DNA of 64,000 nt from Pseudonocardia sp. MH-G8 (GCF_002262885.1 NZ_NKYF01000004.1:124710-188709); one strand, 5' to 3'. Counted from the stretch's first letter, positions 29,071-37,625 are shown. Program-made: numbers and translations. The notes: generated by a model from the letters alone, not told the origin.

Positions 29071-29379
29071 GTGATCGTCACCGGCTACGACGACCGGCAG
29101 GGCTGCGGCTACGTCCTGCGCACCGGCGCGGACGCCACCGACGGGACGTCGGCCACCGAGGCGGTCCACCACGGCGGACTGTCGGTGCGGGCGACACCCG
29201 AACTGGCCGCGCTCCTGCGCGACGCGCTCGCCCACCGGCCGACGGCGCTGCTGACCTGGCAGGGCCCGCGGGTCCCGCTGACGCTGGAGGACAGCACGGT
29301 GCTGGCCTGGCTCACCCACGACGTCGGCGGCGTGGTGTCGGTCCGAGGCGGCCCGCGACCGCGGACGGCCGGAGGCTAG
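29071..29379 (+). CDS. Hypothetical protein
   Basis: 102 residues from a GTG. IVTGYDDRQGCGYVLRTGA at the start, a leucine-rich middle, no motif I recognise. It ends 7 bp from the convergent TetR-methyltransferase frame. Codon usage is normal for the window (GC-rich third positions), which supports a real gene. Confidence 0.45.
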   Translation: MIVTGYDDRQGCGYVLRTGADATDGTSATEAVHHGGLSVRATPELAALLRDALAHRPTALLTWQGPRVPLTLEDSTVLAWLTHDVGGVVSVRGGPRPRTAGG

Positions 29380-29386
29380 GAGGTCC

Positions 29387-30655
29387 TCAGGCGGCGCGCC
29401 GCAGGCGAAGGATGTTGTCCGCGCGGCGCCCTGGCCGGCCCTCGGGGTCGGTCACGTCCCGCTCGATCAACTCCTCCCGCTCGACGCGCCACCGGCCCGG
29501 CTCGAGGTCGAGCGCGGCGAGCACCTCGCCCGTGGTCGGGAAGTGGACGTCGTGCGGGGGCTCCGACACCCACGACGGCCACCCGGCGTGGCCTGCCACC
29601 AGCAGGATCCCGCCGGCTGCCACCGCGGCGGCGGCGCGGTGCAGGATCGTCTCCCGCTCCCCCGCCTGCGCCACCGGTGAGTGCAGGAACTGCGCCGAGA
29701 CCAGGTCGAACTCCCCGTCCGGGAACGACCGCGACAGGTCGTGGCGCTCCCAGTGCACGGCGTCGCCGACACCGGCGTCGCGCGCGTGGTCCGCGCCGCG
29801 GCGCAGGGCGTTCGCGGCGATGTCGACGGCCGTGACCCGCCAGCCGTTGCGGGCCAGCCAGATCGCGTCGCCACCTTCACCGCAGCCCAGGTCGAGGGCC
29901 GTGCCCGGCGGGAGGGCCTCGGCCTCCTGCACCAGCAGCGGGTTGGCGTTCCCGCTCCAGATCCGCTCCTCGGCGGCGTAGAACTCGTCCCAGAACTGCT
30001 CGCCGCTCGCGGGCGCCGGGTCCGTCACGTCGTGGTCCATGCCGCCACTCTGCGACCGTCGCCGTCCTTCGGGCCGGTTTTCTTGCCGATCCGGCAAGCG
30101 ATCCGGGCTGAGCCCCTCCACCGCCAACCGGAACAGCCGGTGCGTCTCCCCGGCGGGATCGGCGTGGTGCTCCGTGGCCAGGACGATGCCGACGATCAGC
30201 GTGATCAGATCCGCGACGGTGACGCCCGCCGCCACCCGGCCGTCCTGCGCGGCGCGGCGCAGCAGGGGCTCGGCCGCCTGCTCCAGGGTGGCCGCGCAGC
30301 TGTCGCCGTGCAGGGGGTCGTCGGCGGGGTACGCCAGGGCGGCCGCCAGCCCTCGCGCGGTGACGCAGTAGGCGACGACCTCGTCCAGCCATTCCAGGAG
30401 CGCGGCACGGCTTTCGCCCTGCCCGACGAGGTCGCGGGCGCGCAGGCGCAGTGCCTCGACCCGCTCCCGCGAGACGGCCTCCAGCAGCGCGTGCCGCGTG
30501 GGGAAGTGCCGGCGCACCGTCGCCGAGCCGACCCCCGCGGTGCGGGCGATCTGCTCGAGGGAGGCACCGCCCCCGTGGGCCGCGACCTCCTGCTCGGCCA
30601 CGGCGAGGATGCGCGCGTAGTTGCGCCGGGCATCGGCGCGCCGGTGATCGACCAC
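29387..30655 (-). CDS. TetR regulator fused to a SAM-dependent methyltransferase
   Basis: One continuous 422-residue frame. Residues 1-190 are a TetR repressor with HTH LEQIARTAGVGSATVRRHF and a typical C-terminal helical domain. After a short Arg/Gln/Ser linker, residues 206-422 form a class I methyltransferase with LDLGCGEGGDAIWLA as motif I. No stop separates them, but the Met at 206 (coordinate 30040) could be an internal start with a weak AGAGTGG upstream, giving two proteins. The gene is divergent from the NmrA gene, and the spacer holds paired palindromes (30668-30723). Confidence 0.75.
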   Translation of the reverse strand: MVDHRRADARRNYARILAVAEQEVAAHGGGASLEQIARTAGVGSATVRRHFPTRHALLEAVSRERVEALRLRARDLVGQGESRAALLEWLDEVVAYCVTARGLAAALAYPADDPLHGDSCAATLEQAAEPLLRRAAQDGRVAAGVTVADLITLIVGIVLATEHHADPAGETHRLFRLAVEGLSPDRLPDRQENRPEGRRRSQSGGMDHDVTDPAPASGEQFWDEFYAAEERIWSGNANPLLVQEAEALPPGTALDLGCGEGGDAIWLARNGWRVTAVDIAANALRRGADHARDAGVGDAVHWERHDLSRSFPDGEFDLVSAQFLHSPVAQAGERETILHRAAAAVAAGGILLVAGHAGWPSWVSEPPHDVHFPTTGEVLAALDLEPGRWRVEREELIERDVTDPEGRPGRRADNILRLRRAA

Positions 30656-30667
30656 GGCGTCCTCTCC

Positions 30668-30723
30668 TTGCTAAGTGGCGGGGCCCGCCATATCGTAGCG
30701 GCACAGAAACGGCGGGCCCCGCC
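30668..30723 (+). promoter_or_regulatory. Promoter and paired operator of the NmrA gene
   Basis: TTGCTA (30668-30673) and TATCGT (30691-30696) with 17 bp between them form a good promoter to the right. GGCGGGGCCCGCC (30677-30689) and its inverse complement GGCGGGCCCCGCC (30711-30723) lie on either side of the -10 element, 34 bp centre to centre. They are the likely sites for the divergent TetR domain. Confidence 0.6.
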
Positions 30724-30753
30724 GTTTCGCCGTCGAGCACCAGGAGCACCCCG

Positions 30754-31668
30754 ATGACCACCGATCGCACGCCCGTCCTCGTCACCGGTGCCACCGGCAG
30801 GCAGGGCGGCGCCACCGCCCGCGCCCTGCTCGCGGCGGGCGTCCCCGTCCGCGCCCTGGTCCGCGACCCGGCCACCGACCGGGCGAAGGCTGTGGAGGCC
30901 CTCGGCGCCGAACTGGTGACGGGCGACCTGCACGACCGCGCCTCGGTGACCCGTGCCGCGCAGGGCGCTCGCGCCGTCTTCTCCGTCCAGATGCCCGGCA
31001 TCACGGCGGAGGGCTTCGACTTCGACGGGGAGATCGCCCAGGGCGTCAACCTCGTCGAGGGCGCGAGAGCCGCCGGGGTGCCGCAGTTCGTGCACACGTC
31101 CGTCACGGGCGCGGGCCAACACACCGCTGCTCCCGGGTGGGCCGAGGGCCGATGGTCCGTGGAGCCCTCCCTCAACGCCAAGGCCGCGGTCCAGGACGCA
31201 GTCCGCGCGGCCCGATTCCCCCGCTGGACGCTGCTGAAGCCGGGCTTCTTCATGGACAACTTCCTGCCCTCCATGGCGTTCCTCTTCCCCCGCGGTGTCG
31301 AGGGCGGCCTCGTGAGCGTGCTGAAGCCCGACACCCGGCTGTCCCTCGTCGCGGTGGACGACATCGGCGCCGCGGCCGCCGCGGCCATCGCCGAGCCGGA
31401 ACGTTTCGACGGGGTGGAGCTGGAGCTGGCGAGCGAGCACCTGTCGATGACCGAGATCGCCGAGGTCCTCACCCGCGCCCTGGGCAGGCCGGTGTCCGCA
31501 CCCGACATGACCGAGGAGGAGGCCCTCGCCGCCGGGATGCCGCCGATGGGCGCCTCGCACGAGTGGCTGAACGTGGCCGGCCAGCCGGGCCGCCCGCAGT
31601 ACGCGACGGACCTCGGCATCCCGCTCACCGGCTTCGACGCGTGGGCGCGGGAGCACATGCGGGCCTGA
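30754..31668 (+). CDS. NmrA-like NAD(P)-binding protein
   Basis: 304 residues. The N-terminus VLVTGATGRQGGATARAL is the NAD(P)-binding glycine motif of the NmrA branch of atypical short-chain dehydrogenases, whose members sense or use NADP and often lack the catalytic Tyr-Lys. KPGFFMDNFLPSMAF and the C-terminal substrate region fit. AGGAG 7 nt before the ATG. Likely controlled by the divergent TetR protein. Confidence 0.85.
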   Translation: MTTDRTPVLVTGATGRQGGATARALLAAGVPVRALVRDPATDRAKAVEALGAELVTGDLHDRASVTRAAQGARAVFSVQMPGITAEGFDFDGEIAQGVNLVEGARAAGVPQFVHTSVTGAGQHTAAPGWAEGRWSVEPSLNAKAAVQDAVRAARFPRWTLLKPGFFMDNFLPSMAFLFPRGVEGGLVSVLKPDTRLSLVAVDDIGAAAAAAIAEPERFDGVELELASEHLSMTEIAEVLTRALGRPVSAPDMTEEEALAAGMPPMGASHEWLNVAGQPGRPQYATDLGIPLTGFDAWAREHMRA

Positions 31669-31706
31669 CCGGTCCGGGGAGGCCGGCCGCGCACCCGTCT
31701 GACACC

Positions 31707-32519
31707 GTGCCCCGCGTGAGACGTCATCCGCCGGCCCGGTCCTCCGGCTCGCCCCGCGACCCCGGCGAACCGGCGCACCTGCCCCTCACCGGCGAGCGCA
31801 CCGTGCCCGGCGTCGAGATCGAGAATTACTGGTTCCGCCGCCACGAGGCCGTGTACGCGGCGGTGCGCAGCCGCTGCGGCGGCGCCCGGGTGCTCGAGGC
31901 GGGCTGCGGCGAGGGGTACGGCGCCGACCTGCTTGCCGACGTCGCAACGACCGTGCTCGCCCTCGACTACGACCCGCTCACCGCGGACCACGTCGCCCGC
32001 CGTTACCCCCGCGTCGCGGTCGCGCGGGCCAACCTCGTCGCCCTCCCCGTGCGTGCGCGCAGCTGCGACGCGGTCGTGTCGCTGCAGGTGATCGAGCACC
32101 TGTGGGCGCAGGAACGGTTCCTGCGCGAGTGCCTGCGCGTGCTGCGTCCGGGAGGGGTGCTGCTGGTCTCGACGCCCAACCGGCTCACGTTCTCCCCCGG
32201 CCGCGACACCCCGCTCAACCCGTTCCACACCCGCGAGCTGTCCGGCGCCGAGCTGGCCGGGCTGGTGCACGACGCCGGGTTCACCGACGTCGAGGTCCAC
32301 GGCCTGCACCACGGCCCCCGCCTGCGCGAGCTGGACGTCCGGCACGGCGGCTCGCTGGTGGACGCCCAGGTCACCGTCGCGCTCGGCGGCGGTGCGTGGC
32401 CCGAACAGCTGCAGGCCGACGTGGCGTCGGTGGTGGTGGAGGACTTCACGCTGCAGGCGGCCGAGCTGGACGCGAGCCTGGACCTGCTGGCCGTGGCGAC
32501 GAGGCCGTCAGCACCGTGA
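31707..32519 (+). CDS. SAM-dependent methyltransferase (Rv3030-like)
   Basis: 270 residues from a GTG at 31707 (GTG at 31716 is possible). VLEAGCGEGYGADLLA is motif I; LDYDPLTADHVARRYP is motif II; DAVVSLQVIEHLWAQERFL is motif IV. Its stop overlaps the GTG of the GH57 gene (GTGA). In mycobacteria the same order, methyltransferase, GH57 and GT4 (Rv3030-Rv3032), makes methylglucose lipopolysaccharide, so a sugar-methylation role is likely by analogy. Confidence 0.78.
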   Translation: MPRVRRHPPARSSGSPRDPGEPAHLPLTGERTVPGVEIENYWFRRHEAVYAAVRSRCGGARVLEAGCGEGYGADLLADVATTVLALDYDPLTADHVARRYPRVAVARANLVALPVRARSCDAVVSLQVIEHLWAQERFLRECLRVLRPGGVLLVSTPNRLTFSPGRDTPLNPFHTRELSGAELAGLVHDAGFTDVEVHGLHHGPRLRELDVRHGGSLVDAQVTVALGGGAWPEQLQADVASVVVEDFTLQAAELDASLDLLAVATRPSAP

Positions 32520-34003
32520 CCCGCGAGCCGGTCGGCACCTTCTGCCTCGTCCTGCACAGCCACCTGCCCTGGCTCGCGCACCACGGGCGGTGGCCCGTCG
32601 GCGAGGAGTGGCTCTACCAGTCCTGGGCGCACGCCTACCTGCCCGTCCTGGACGTCGTGGCGCGGCTGGCGCAGGACGGGCGGCGGGACCTGCTCACCCT
32701 CGGCGTCACGCCGGTGCTCGCCGCCCAGCTCGACGACCCCCACTGCCTGCGCGGGATGCACGGCTGGCTCGGCGGGTGGCAGCTGCGCGCCCACGAGGCG
32801 GCGCCCCGGCTACCCGCGCTCGCGGCGTACGAGCACCGCACGGCCGCCGCGGCGCTCGGGCTGTTCGAACGCCACTGGCGCCACGGCGCCTCCCCGGTAC
32901 TGCGCCGGCTCGCCGACGGCGGAGCGCTGGAGCTGCTCGGCGGGCCCGCGACGCACCCGTTCGGGCCGCTGGTGACGCCCGGGGTCCGCGCCTTCGCGCT
33001 GGACGTGGGACTCACCGACGCCGCGATCCGGGTCGGCACCCGGCCGGCCGGGATCTGGGCCCCCGAGTGCGCCTACGCGCCCGGGATGGAGCAGGGGTAC
33101 GCCGCGGCGGGCGTGCACCGGTTCCTCGTGGACGGGCCCGCGCTGCGGGGCGACACCGCGCTCGCCAGGCCGGTGGGCGACTCGGACGTGCTGGCCTTCG
33201 GTCGGGACCTGGACGTGACCTACCGGGTCTGGTCGCCGCGCGCGGGCTACCCGGGCGGGCGCGACTACCGCGACTTCCACACCTACGACCACCCGTCGGG
33301 GCTGAAACCGGCCCGCGTCACCGGGCGGCGGGTGGCCCCGCAGGACAAGCGGCCCTACGACCCGGCACGCGCGGCCGCGGCCGTCGCCCGTGACGCCGCC
33401 GACTTCGTGGCCGTCGTCCGCGACCGGCTCGCCGCGCTGCGCGAGCGGTCGGGACGACCCGCGCTCACGGTCGCCGCCTTCGACACCGAGCTGTTCGGGC
33501 ACTGGTGGCACGAGGGTCCCGCCTGGCTGGAGGCGGTGCTGCGGGCGCTGCCGGAGGCGGGCGTGCGCGTGACCACGCTGCGCGGCGCCGCCGACGCCGG
33601 GCTCGTGGGCGAGCCGGTGGCGCTGCCCCCGTCCTCGTGGGGTTCGGGCAAGGACTGGCGCGTCTGGACGGGAGCGCCGGTGGCCGACCTGGTGGCGCTG
33701 CACGAGCGGGTGCAGCAGTGCCTGCTCGCCGTGGCGACGCCGGGTCCCGCGCGCGACCCGCTGCGCGACGCGCTCGCCACCGAGGCGCTGCTCGCGCTGT
33801 CGAGCGACTGGGCGTTCATGGTCACCAAGGACTCGGCAGCGGGCTACGCGCGCGAACGCGCGTTCGGCCACGCAGCCCGCGTCGAGGAGCTGGCGGGGCT
33901 GCTGGCGGCGGGGCGGCGCCGTGCGGCCGCCCACCGCGTGGCGGGCTGGGGCGGCGACGACGCCGTCTTCGGCCACCTCGACGCCCGCCTGCTCGCGCGC
34001 TGA
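32516..34003 (+). CDS. GH57-family alpha-glucan branching-type enzyme (Rv3031-like)
   Basis: 495 residues. GH57 signatures are clear: HSHLPW near the N-terminus, GIWAPECAY with the nucleophile Glu184 and AFDTELFGHWWHEG with Asp323 as acid/base. These match the alpha-1,4-glucan branching branch of GH57. It overlaps the methyltransferase stop by 4 bp and is 202 bp from the GT4 gene, the gap being filled by repeat array B. In mycobacteria the counterpart acts in methylglucose lipopolysaccharide assembly. Confidence 0.85.
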   Translation: MTREPVGTFCLVLHSHLPWLAHHGRWPVGEEWLYQSWAHAYLPVLDVVARLAQDGRRDLLTLGVTPVLAAQLDDPHCLRGMHGWLGGWQLRAHEAAPRLPALAAYEHRTAAAALGLFERHWRHGASPVLRRLADGGALELLGGPATHPFGPLVTPGVRAFALDVGLTDAAIRVGTRPAGIWAPECAYAPGMEQGYAAAGVHRFLVDGPALRGDTALARPVGDSDVLAFGRDLDVTYRVWSPRAGYPGGRDYRDFHTYDHPSGLKPARVTGRRVAPQDKRPYDPARAAAAVARDAADFVAVVRDRLAALRERSGRPALTVAAFDTELFGHWWHEGPAWLEAVLRALPEAGVRVTTLRGAADAGLVGEPVALPPSSWGSGKDWRVWTGAPVADLVALHERVQQCLLAVATPGPARDPLRDALATEALLALSSDWAFMVTKDSAAGYARERAFGHAARVEELAGLLAAGRRRAAAHRVAGWGGDDAVFGHLDARLLAR

Positions 34004-34012
34004 CTCGCCGCG

Positions 34013-34163
34013 CCGCGACACGCACACCCCCAGACCGCGACTCGCGGGAGCTGGAGCGCGACTCGCGGGAGGCAGGGCGCGACTCGCGGGAGCTAGAGCG
34101 CGACTCGCGGGTGTTGTGGGCCCCGAACCCGCGAGTCGGGGTCTGGGTGCGGGTGTGTCGCGG
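34013..34163. repeat. 21-bp periodic array B with inverted 36-bp caps
   Basis: Caps at 34013-34048 and 34128-34163 are inverse complements at 31 of 36 positions. Between them cores GACTCGCGGG recur with the A at 34040, 34061, 34082 and 34103, exactly 21 bp apart. The element begins 9 bp after the stop of the GH57 gene and ends before the -10 element of the GT4 gene. No open frame is credible. Confidence 0.88.
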
Positions 34164-34192
34164 GCAGGCACGGTGCGAGTTCTACCGGCCGG

Positions 34193-34198
34193 TAGGTT
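34193..34198 (+). promoter_or_regulatory. -10 element of the leaderless GT4 gene
   Basis: TAGGTT lies 6 nt before the GTG at 34205 with no Shine-Dalgarno sequence between them. So the GT4 gene has its own promoter, after repeat array B, and is not simply read through from the GH57 gene. Confidence 0.5.
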
Positions 34199-34204
34199 CC
34201 TCCC

Positions 34205-35458
34205 GTGCGCGTGCTGATGGTCTCGTGGGAGTACCCGCCCGTCATCGTCGGCGGTCTGGGCCGGCACGTGCACGCGCTGGCCGTCGAGCTGGCCGCGGCC
34301 GGTCACGAGGTCGTGGTGCTGTGCCGCCAGCCCGCCGGCAGCGACGCCGACACCCACCCCACCACCGACGAGGTGCACGACGGGGTGCGCGTGCTGCGCG
34401 TGGCCGAGGACCCGCCCCACCTGGAGTTCGAGCGGGACATGGTGGCCTGGACGCTCGCGATGGGCCACGGGATGCTGCGCGCGGGCCTCACCCGGCTGGG
34501 CTCCTGGCGGCCGGACGTGGTGCACGCGCACGACTGGCTCGTGGCGCATCCCGCGATCGCGCTCGCCGACGTGCTGGCCGTCCCGCTGGTCGTGACGATC
34601 CACGCCACCGAGGCGGGCCGCTACGCGGGCTGGCTCTCGTCGCCGCTGTCGCGGCAGGTGCACTCCGCCGAGTGGTGGTTGGCCCACCGCGCCGACGCCC
34701 TGATCACCTGCTCCGCCGCGATGCGCGCGGAGGTGGCCGAGCTCTACGACCTCGACCCCGCGCGGATCGTCGTGCGGCACAACGGCATCGCGCCGCGCCG
34801 CTGGCGGGCGGGCGCGGCGCGGGTGCGGGAGGTGCGGGAGCGCTACGCCCCCGCCGACGGCCCGGTGCTGCTGTACTTCGGCCGGCTCGAGTACGAGAAG
34901 GGCGTGCAGGACCTGATCGGGGCCCTGCCGCGCATCCGCCGGGCGCACCCCGGCACCCGGCTCCTCGTGGCCGGTACCGGCACGGCGGCCGAGCAGCTGG
35001 TGGCCGCGGCCCGGACGCACCGGGTGCGGCGCAGCGTCACCTTCACCGGTCGGCTGCCCGACGCCGATCTCGCCGCCGTGCTGCGGGCCGCCGACGCCGT
35101 GGTGCTGCCGAGCCGCTACGAGCCCTTCGGGATCGTGGCGCTGGAGGCGGCCGCGGCGGGTGCACCGCTGGTGGCCTCGACGGCGGGCGGGCTCGGCGAG
35201 GTGGTGCTGGACGGGGAGACGGGGCTGTCGTTCGCGCCGGGCGACGTGGCCGCCCTTGCGGAGGCCGTGGGCGCCGTGCTGGCCGATCCGGCCGCTGCGG
35301 CGCGCCGGGCGCGGGCCGCGCGGAAGCGATTGGGGAGCGCGTTCGAGTGGGCGCGGATCGCGGCCGACACGGTCACCGTGTACGCCGGGGCGACCCGCGG
35401 CGGGCCGGTCGAGCTGGCACGACCGAAGATCCCGACCGGGAACGTGTTCGGGCGGTGA
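34205..35458 (+). CDS. GT4 alpha-glucosyltransferase (Rv3032-like)
   Basis: 417 residues. N-terminal domain begins RVLMVSWEYPPVIVGGLGRH, with the Gly-rich loop of glycogen-synthase-type GT4 enzymes. The C-terminal domain has YFGRLEYEKGVQDLIGAL and the nucleotide-sugar motif EPFGIVALE (E-x7-E). It probably adds alpha-1,4-linked glucose. Together with the methyltransferase and GH57 genes it resembles the mycobacterial Rv3030-Rv3032 set, whose GT4 elongates methylglucose lipopolysaccharide and can contribute to glycogen. Confidence 0.88.
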   Translation: MRVLMVSWEYPPVIVGGLGRHVHALAVELAAAGHEVVVLCRQPAGSDADTHPTTDEVHDGVRVLRVAEDPPHLEFERDMVAWTLAMGHGMLRAGLTRLGSWRPDVVHAHDWLVAHPAIALADVLAVPLVVTIHATEAGRYAGWLSSPLSRQVHSAEWWLAHRADALITCSAAMRAEVAELYDLDPARIVVRHNGIAPRRWRAGAARVREVRERYAPADGPVLLYFGRLEYEKGVQDLIGALPRIRRAHPGTRLLVAGTGTAAEQLVAAARTHRVRRSVTFTGRLPDADLAAVLRAADAVVLPSRYEPFGIVALEAAAAGAPLVASTAGGLGEVVLDGETGLSFAPGDVAALAEAVGAVLADPAAAARRARAARKRLGSAFEWARIAADTVTVYAGATRGGPVELARPKIPTGNVFGR

Positions 35459-35464
35459 GAGGGC

Positions 35465-35623
35465 TCAGGCGGCGTCGCCGCGCAGGACCTCCAGTGCGGC
35501 GTCCGGGTACTCGTCGACGAGCGCGGCGACCAGGTCGCTGCGGTCCTCGCCGACCGCCGCGTTGACCTCGAAGGCGTACTCCTCCTCGAGGGCCTGGAGA
35601 CGACGGACGGTGGCGTCCTTCAT
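35465..35623 (-). CDS. Small acidic protein
   Basis: 52 residues, MKDATVRRLQALEEEYAFEV and ending in an acidic/Leu-rich tail (DEYPDAALEVLRGDAA). Predicted mostly helical. GAGAGGA 12 nt upstream. The frame opens further but the ATG at 35623 is the first reasonable start. It converges with the GT4 gene and has no recognised domain. The hydrophilic helix with periodic Leu/Ala suggests a small binding partner, which is speculation. Confidence 0.4.
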   Translation of the reverse strand: MKDATVRRLQALEEEYAFEVNAAVGEDRSDLVAALVDEYPDAALEVLRGDAA

Positions 35624-35720
35624 GGTGGGAACGCATCCTCTCGGAACGGGGTGTCTGTCCACCATGTCCAACGGACGGGCTTCCCGCATTGTTTCCGCAC
35701 CCCCGAAGGGTTGTGCGAGG

Positions 35721-36455
35721 TCACAACGATTCAGTCTGCGTTAACCTCATTGCGACGGCCGCATCCGTCTTCCGGGTGATGTCCACGAGCGCAGCCCGCT
35801 CTGCCGCGGACGCTTCGTGATCAGCCTTGCGGTCGCGCACCACTCGAGCGGGTGCTCCTACTGCGATCGCGTACTCCGGTACGTCACCACGGACCAACGC
35901 GTGCGCCCCGAGGACGGTTCCCCGGCCGATCCGGGAGCCCCGCAGCACCGAAACCTTGACCCCGAGCCAGCAGTCCGGCCCGATCCGCACCGGCGACTTC
36001 ACGATGCCCTGGTCCTTGATCGGCGCGTGCACGTCCTCGGTGCGGTGGTCGAAGTCGGTGACGTACACCCAGTCCGCGACGAGCGTGGCGGCGCCGATCT
36101 CGACGTCGAGATAGCAGTTGAGGGTGTTGTTGCGACCGAAGACGACCTTGTCGCCGATCCGCATCGACCCCTCGTGGCAGCGGATCGCGGTGCCGTCGCC
36201 GATGTGCACCCAGCGCCCGATCTCCAGCCGCCCGTACCCGCGAGGGACCTCGACCTCCACGTCCTTGCCCAGGAACACCATCCCCCGCAGGACGACGTTC
36301 GGGTGGGCGAGCCGCAGCCGCAACAGCCGCCAGTACCGCACGAGGTACCAGGGGGTGACGGCGCGGTGGCGCACGATCCAGCGCAGCGACGCGAGCGTGA
36401 CGAAGCGGGCCTGCCGCGGATCGCGGCGGCGACCGCGCAGCCCCGTGCTCGTCAT
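35721..36455 (-). CDS. Hexapeptide-repeat acyltransferase (Rv3034c-like)
   Basis: 244 residues from the ATG at 36455. A left-handed beta-helix with hexapeptide turns (LEIGRWVHIGDGTAIRC, MRIGDKVVFGRNNTLNC, VRIGPDCWLGVKVSVLRGSRIGRG), the fold of WcaF/LacA-type O-acetyl- or acyltransferases. An N-terminal basic helix region precedes it. Its position near a Rv3030-3032-like set matches Rv3034c, which belongs to the mycobacterial methylglucose lipopolysaccharide locus, so acylation of a sugar polymer is a fair inference. Confidence 0.8.
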   Translation of the reverse strand: MTSTGLRGRRRDPRQARFVTLASLRWIVRHRAVTPWYLVRYWRLLRLRLAHPNVVLRGMVFLGKDVEVEVPRGYGRLEIGRWVHIGDGTAIRCHEGSMRIGDKVVFGRNNTLNCYLDVEIGAATLVADWVYVTDFDHRTEDVHAPIKDQGIVKSPVRIGPDCWLGVKVSVLRGSRIGRGTVLGAHALVRGDVPEYAIAVGAPARVVRDRKADHEASAAERAALVDITRKTDAAVAMRLTQTESL

Positions 36456-36788
36456 GGGCCCGACCCTATGACCGTTTCCCGGACCTCGACGCACGGGTAG
36501 GACCTGCCATCAGCAGCGATCAGGACGACCGAGTCGTCTCCCGGCGGGTGGAGCACCCCACCGAGGCCGCTCCCGGCGACGAGCGCGTCTACCGCGCCGC
36601 CGACCCCGCGCCCGACGACACCGACGACCCCGCCGGCACCGACGCGCCCAGCCCCGACGACGACAGCGAGCCCACGCGCTCGGAGTGAGCGGCGGAGGAA
36701 CGAGGCTGCGTCACAAGGGCCGGCGAGCCCGCCGCAGCGAAGCGCAGGCAATCAGACTCCGAGGCGATCGGACTCTAGAGTCCGCTGG
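36456..36788 (+). other. Spacer with an acidic open frame of doubtful reality
   Basis: A frame ending in a stop at 36688 encodes an acidic, Asp/Pro-rich tail (DPAPDDTDDPAGTDAPSPDD). Its only standard start is a GTG at 36548, with no convincing ribosome-binding site. It may be a short disordered protein or chance. The right end holds the rbsK promoter and palindrome at 36769-36784. Confidence 0.3.
36769..36784 (+). promoter_or_regulatory. 16-bp palindrome over the leaderless ribokinase promoter
   Basis: CGGACTCTAGAGTCCG is a perfect palindrome. TAGAGT within it (36776-36781) is a -10 element 7 nt before the GTG at 36789. A repressor binding this site would block transcription of the ribokinase/nucleoside-hydrolase pair. 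No regulator gene is next to it. Confidence 0.5.
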
Positions 36789-37625
36789 GTGTCTCGAATC
36801 GCAGTGGTCGGCAGCGTCAACCTCGACCTGGTGGCCCGGGTGCCTCGCCTGCCCGCTCCCGGCGAGACGATCGCCGCGGTCGGCCTGCGCCGCGTCCCCG
36901 GCGGCAAGGGCGCCAACCAGGCGCTCGCCGCCCGCCGGCTCGGCGCGGACGTCACGCTGGTCGCCGCGGTCGGCGGGGACCCCGAGGCGGACGAGGCCCT
37001 CGCCCTGCTGGCCCTCGAGGGCGTGCGGCTCAACCGTCTGGACTACGACTCCCACGAGCCCACCGGCCACGCCCTGATCACCGTGGACGACGCGGGAGAG
37101 ACCACCATCGTGGTGGTCGGCGGCGCCAACGCAGGGCTCACGGTGTCGGCCGAGGACGTCCGCGGCGCCGACGCCGTGCTCACCGTCCTGGAGATCCCCG
37201 ACGCCGCCGTGGCCGACGCCGCCCGGCACGCCACCGGCATGGTCGTGCTCAACGCGGCGCCGGCGCGCGCGCTCGACCCGGGGCTGCTGGCGCGCGTCGA
37301 TCTGGTGGTGGTCAACGCGGGCGAGTACGCCGCGATCGACGGGCTCGACGCTGCGGGCGCGGTGGCCGTCACCCACGGCGCGGCCGGCGCCGTGCTGCGT
37401 CGCGGCGGGCGTGAGGTGGCCCGGGCCGCGCCCCCGCCCGTGCGCGTCGTGGACGGCACCGCAGCGGGCGACACGTTCACCGCGGCGCTCGCGGTCGCTC
37501 TGCTCGACGGCGCCTCGGACGCCGACGCCCTGCACCGGGCCTGCGCGGCCGGCGCGCTGGCCGTGACGCGTGCGGGCGCGCAGCCGTCGCTGCCCACCGC
37601 CGCCGAGCTGGAGGCGGTCCTGTGA
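36789..37625 (+). CDS. Ribokinase-type PfkB sugar kinase
   Basis: 278 residues. IAVVGSVNLDLVARVPRLP and VPGGKGANQALAARRLGADV are the N-terminal PfkB signature; the second signature DGTAAGDTFTAALAVALL holds the catalytic Asp. The next gene, a nucleoside hydrolase, overlaps by 4 bp; it releases ribose, so phosphorylation of ribose is the likely step. Leaderless GTG. The protein is slightly short for a ribokinase but complete. Confidence 0.85.
   Translation: MSRIAVVGSVNLDLVARVPRLPAPGETIAAVGLRRVPGGKGANQALAARRLGADVTLVAAVGGDPEADEALALLALEGVRLNRLDYDSHEPTGHALITVDDAGETTIVVVGGANAGLTVSAEDVRGADAVLTVLEIPDAAVADAARHATGMVVLNAAPARALDPGLLARVDLVVVNAGEYAAIDGLDAAGAVAVTHGAAGAVLRRGGREVARAAPPPVRVVDGTAAGDTFTAALAVALLDGASDADALHRACAAGALAVTRAGAQPSLPTAAELEAVL

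Noticed and set aside
29042..29074. Leaderless mini-gene preceded by TACGGT
   Set aside because: The frame from the GTG at 29042 stops after ten codons; no evidence that it is translated or acts as a leader.
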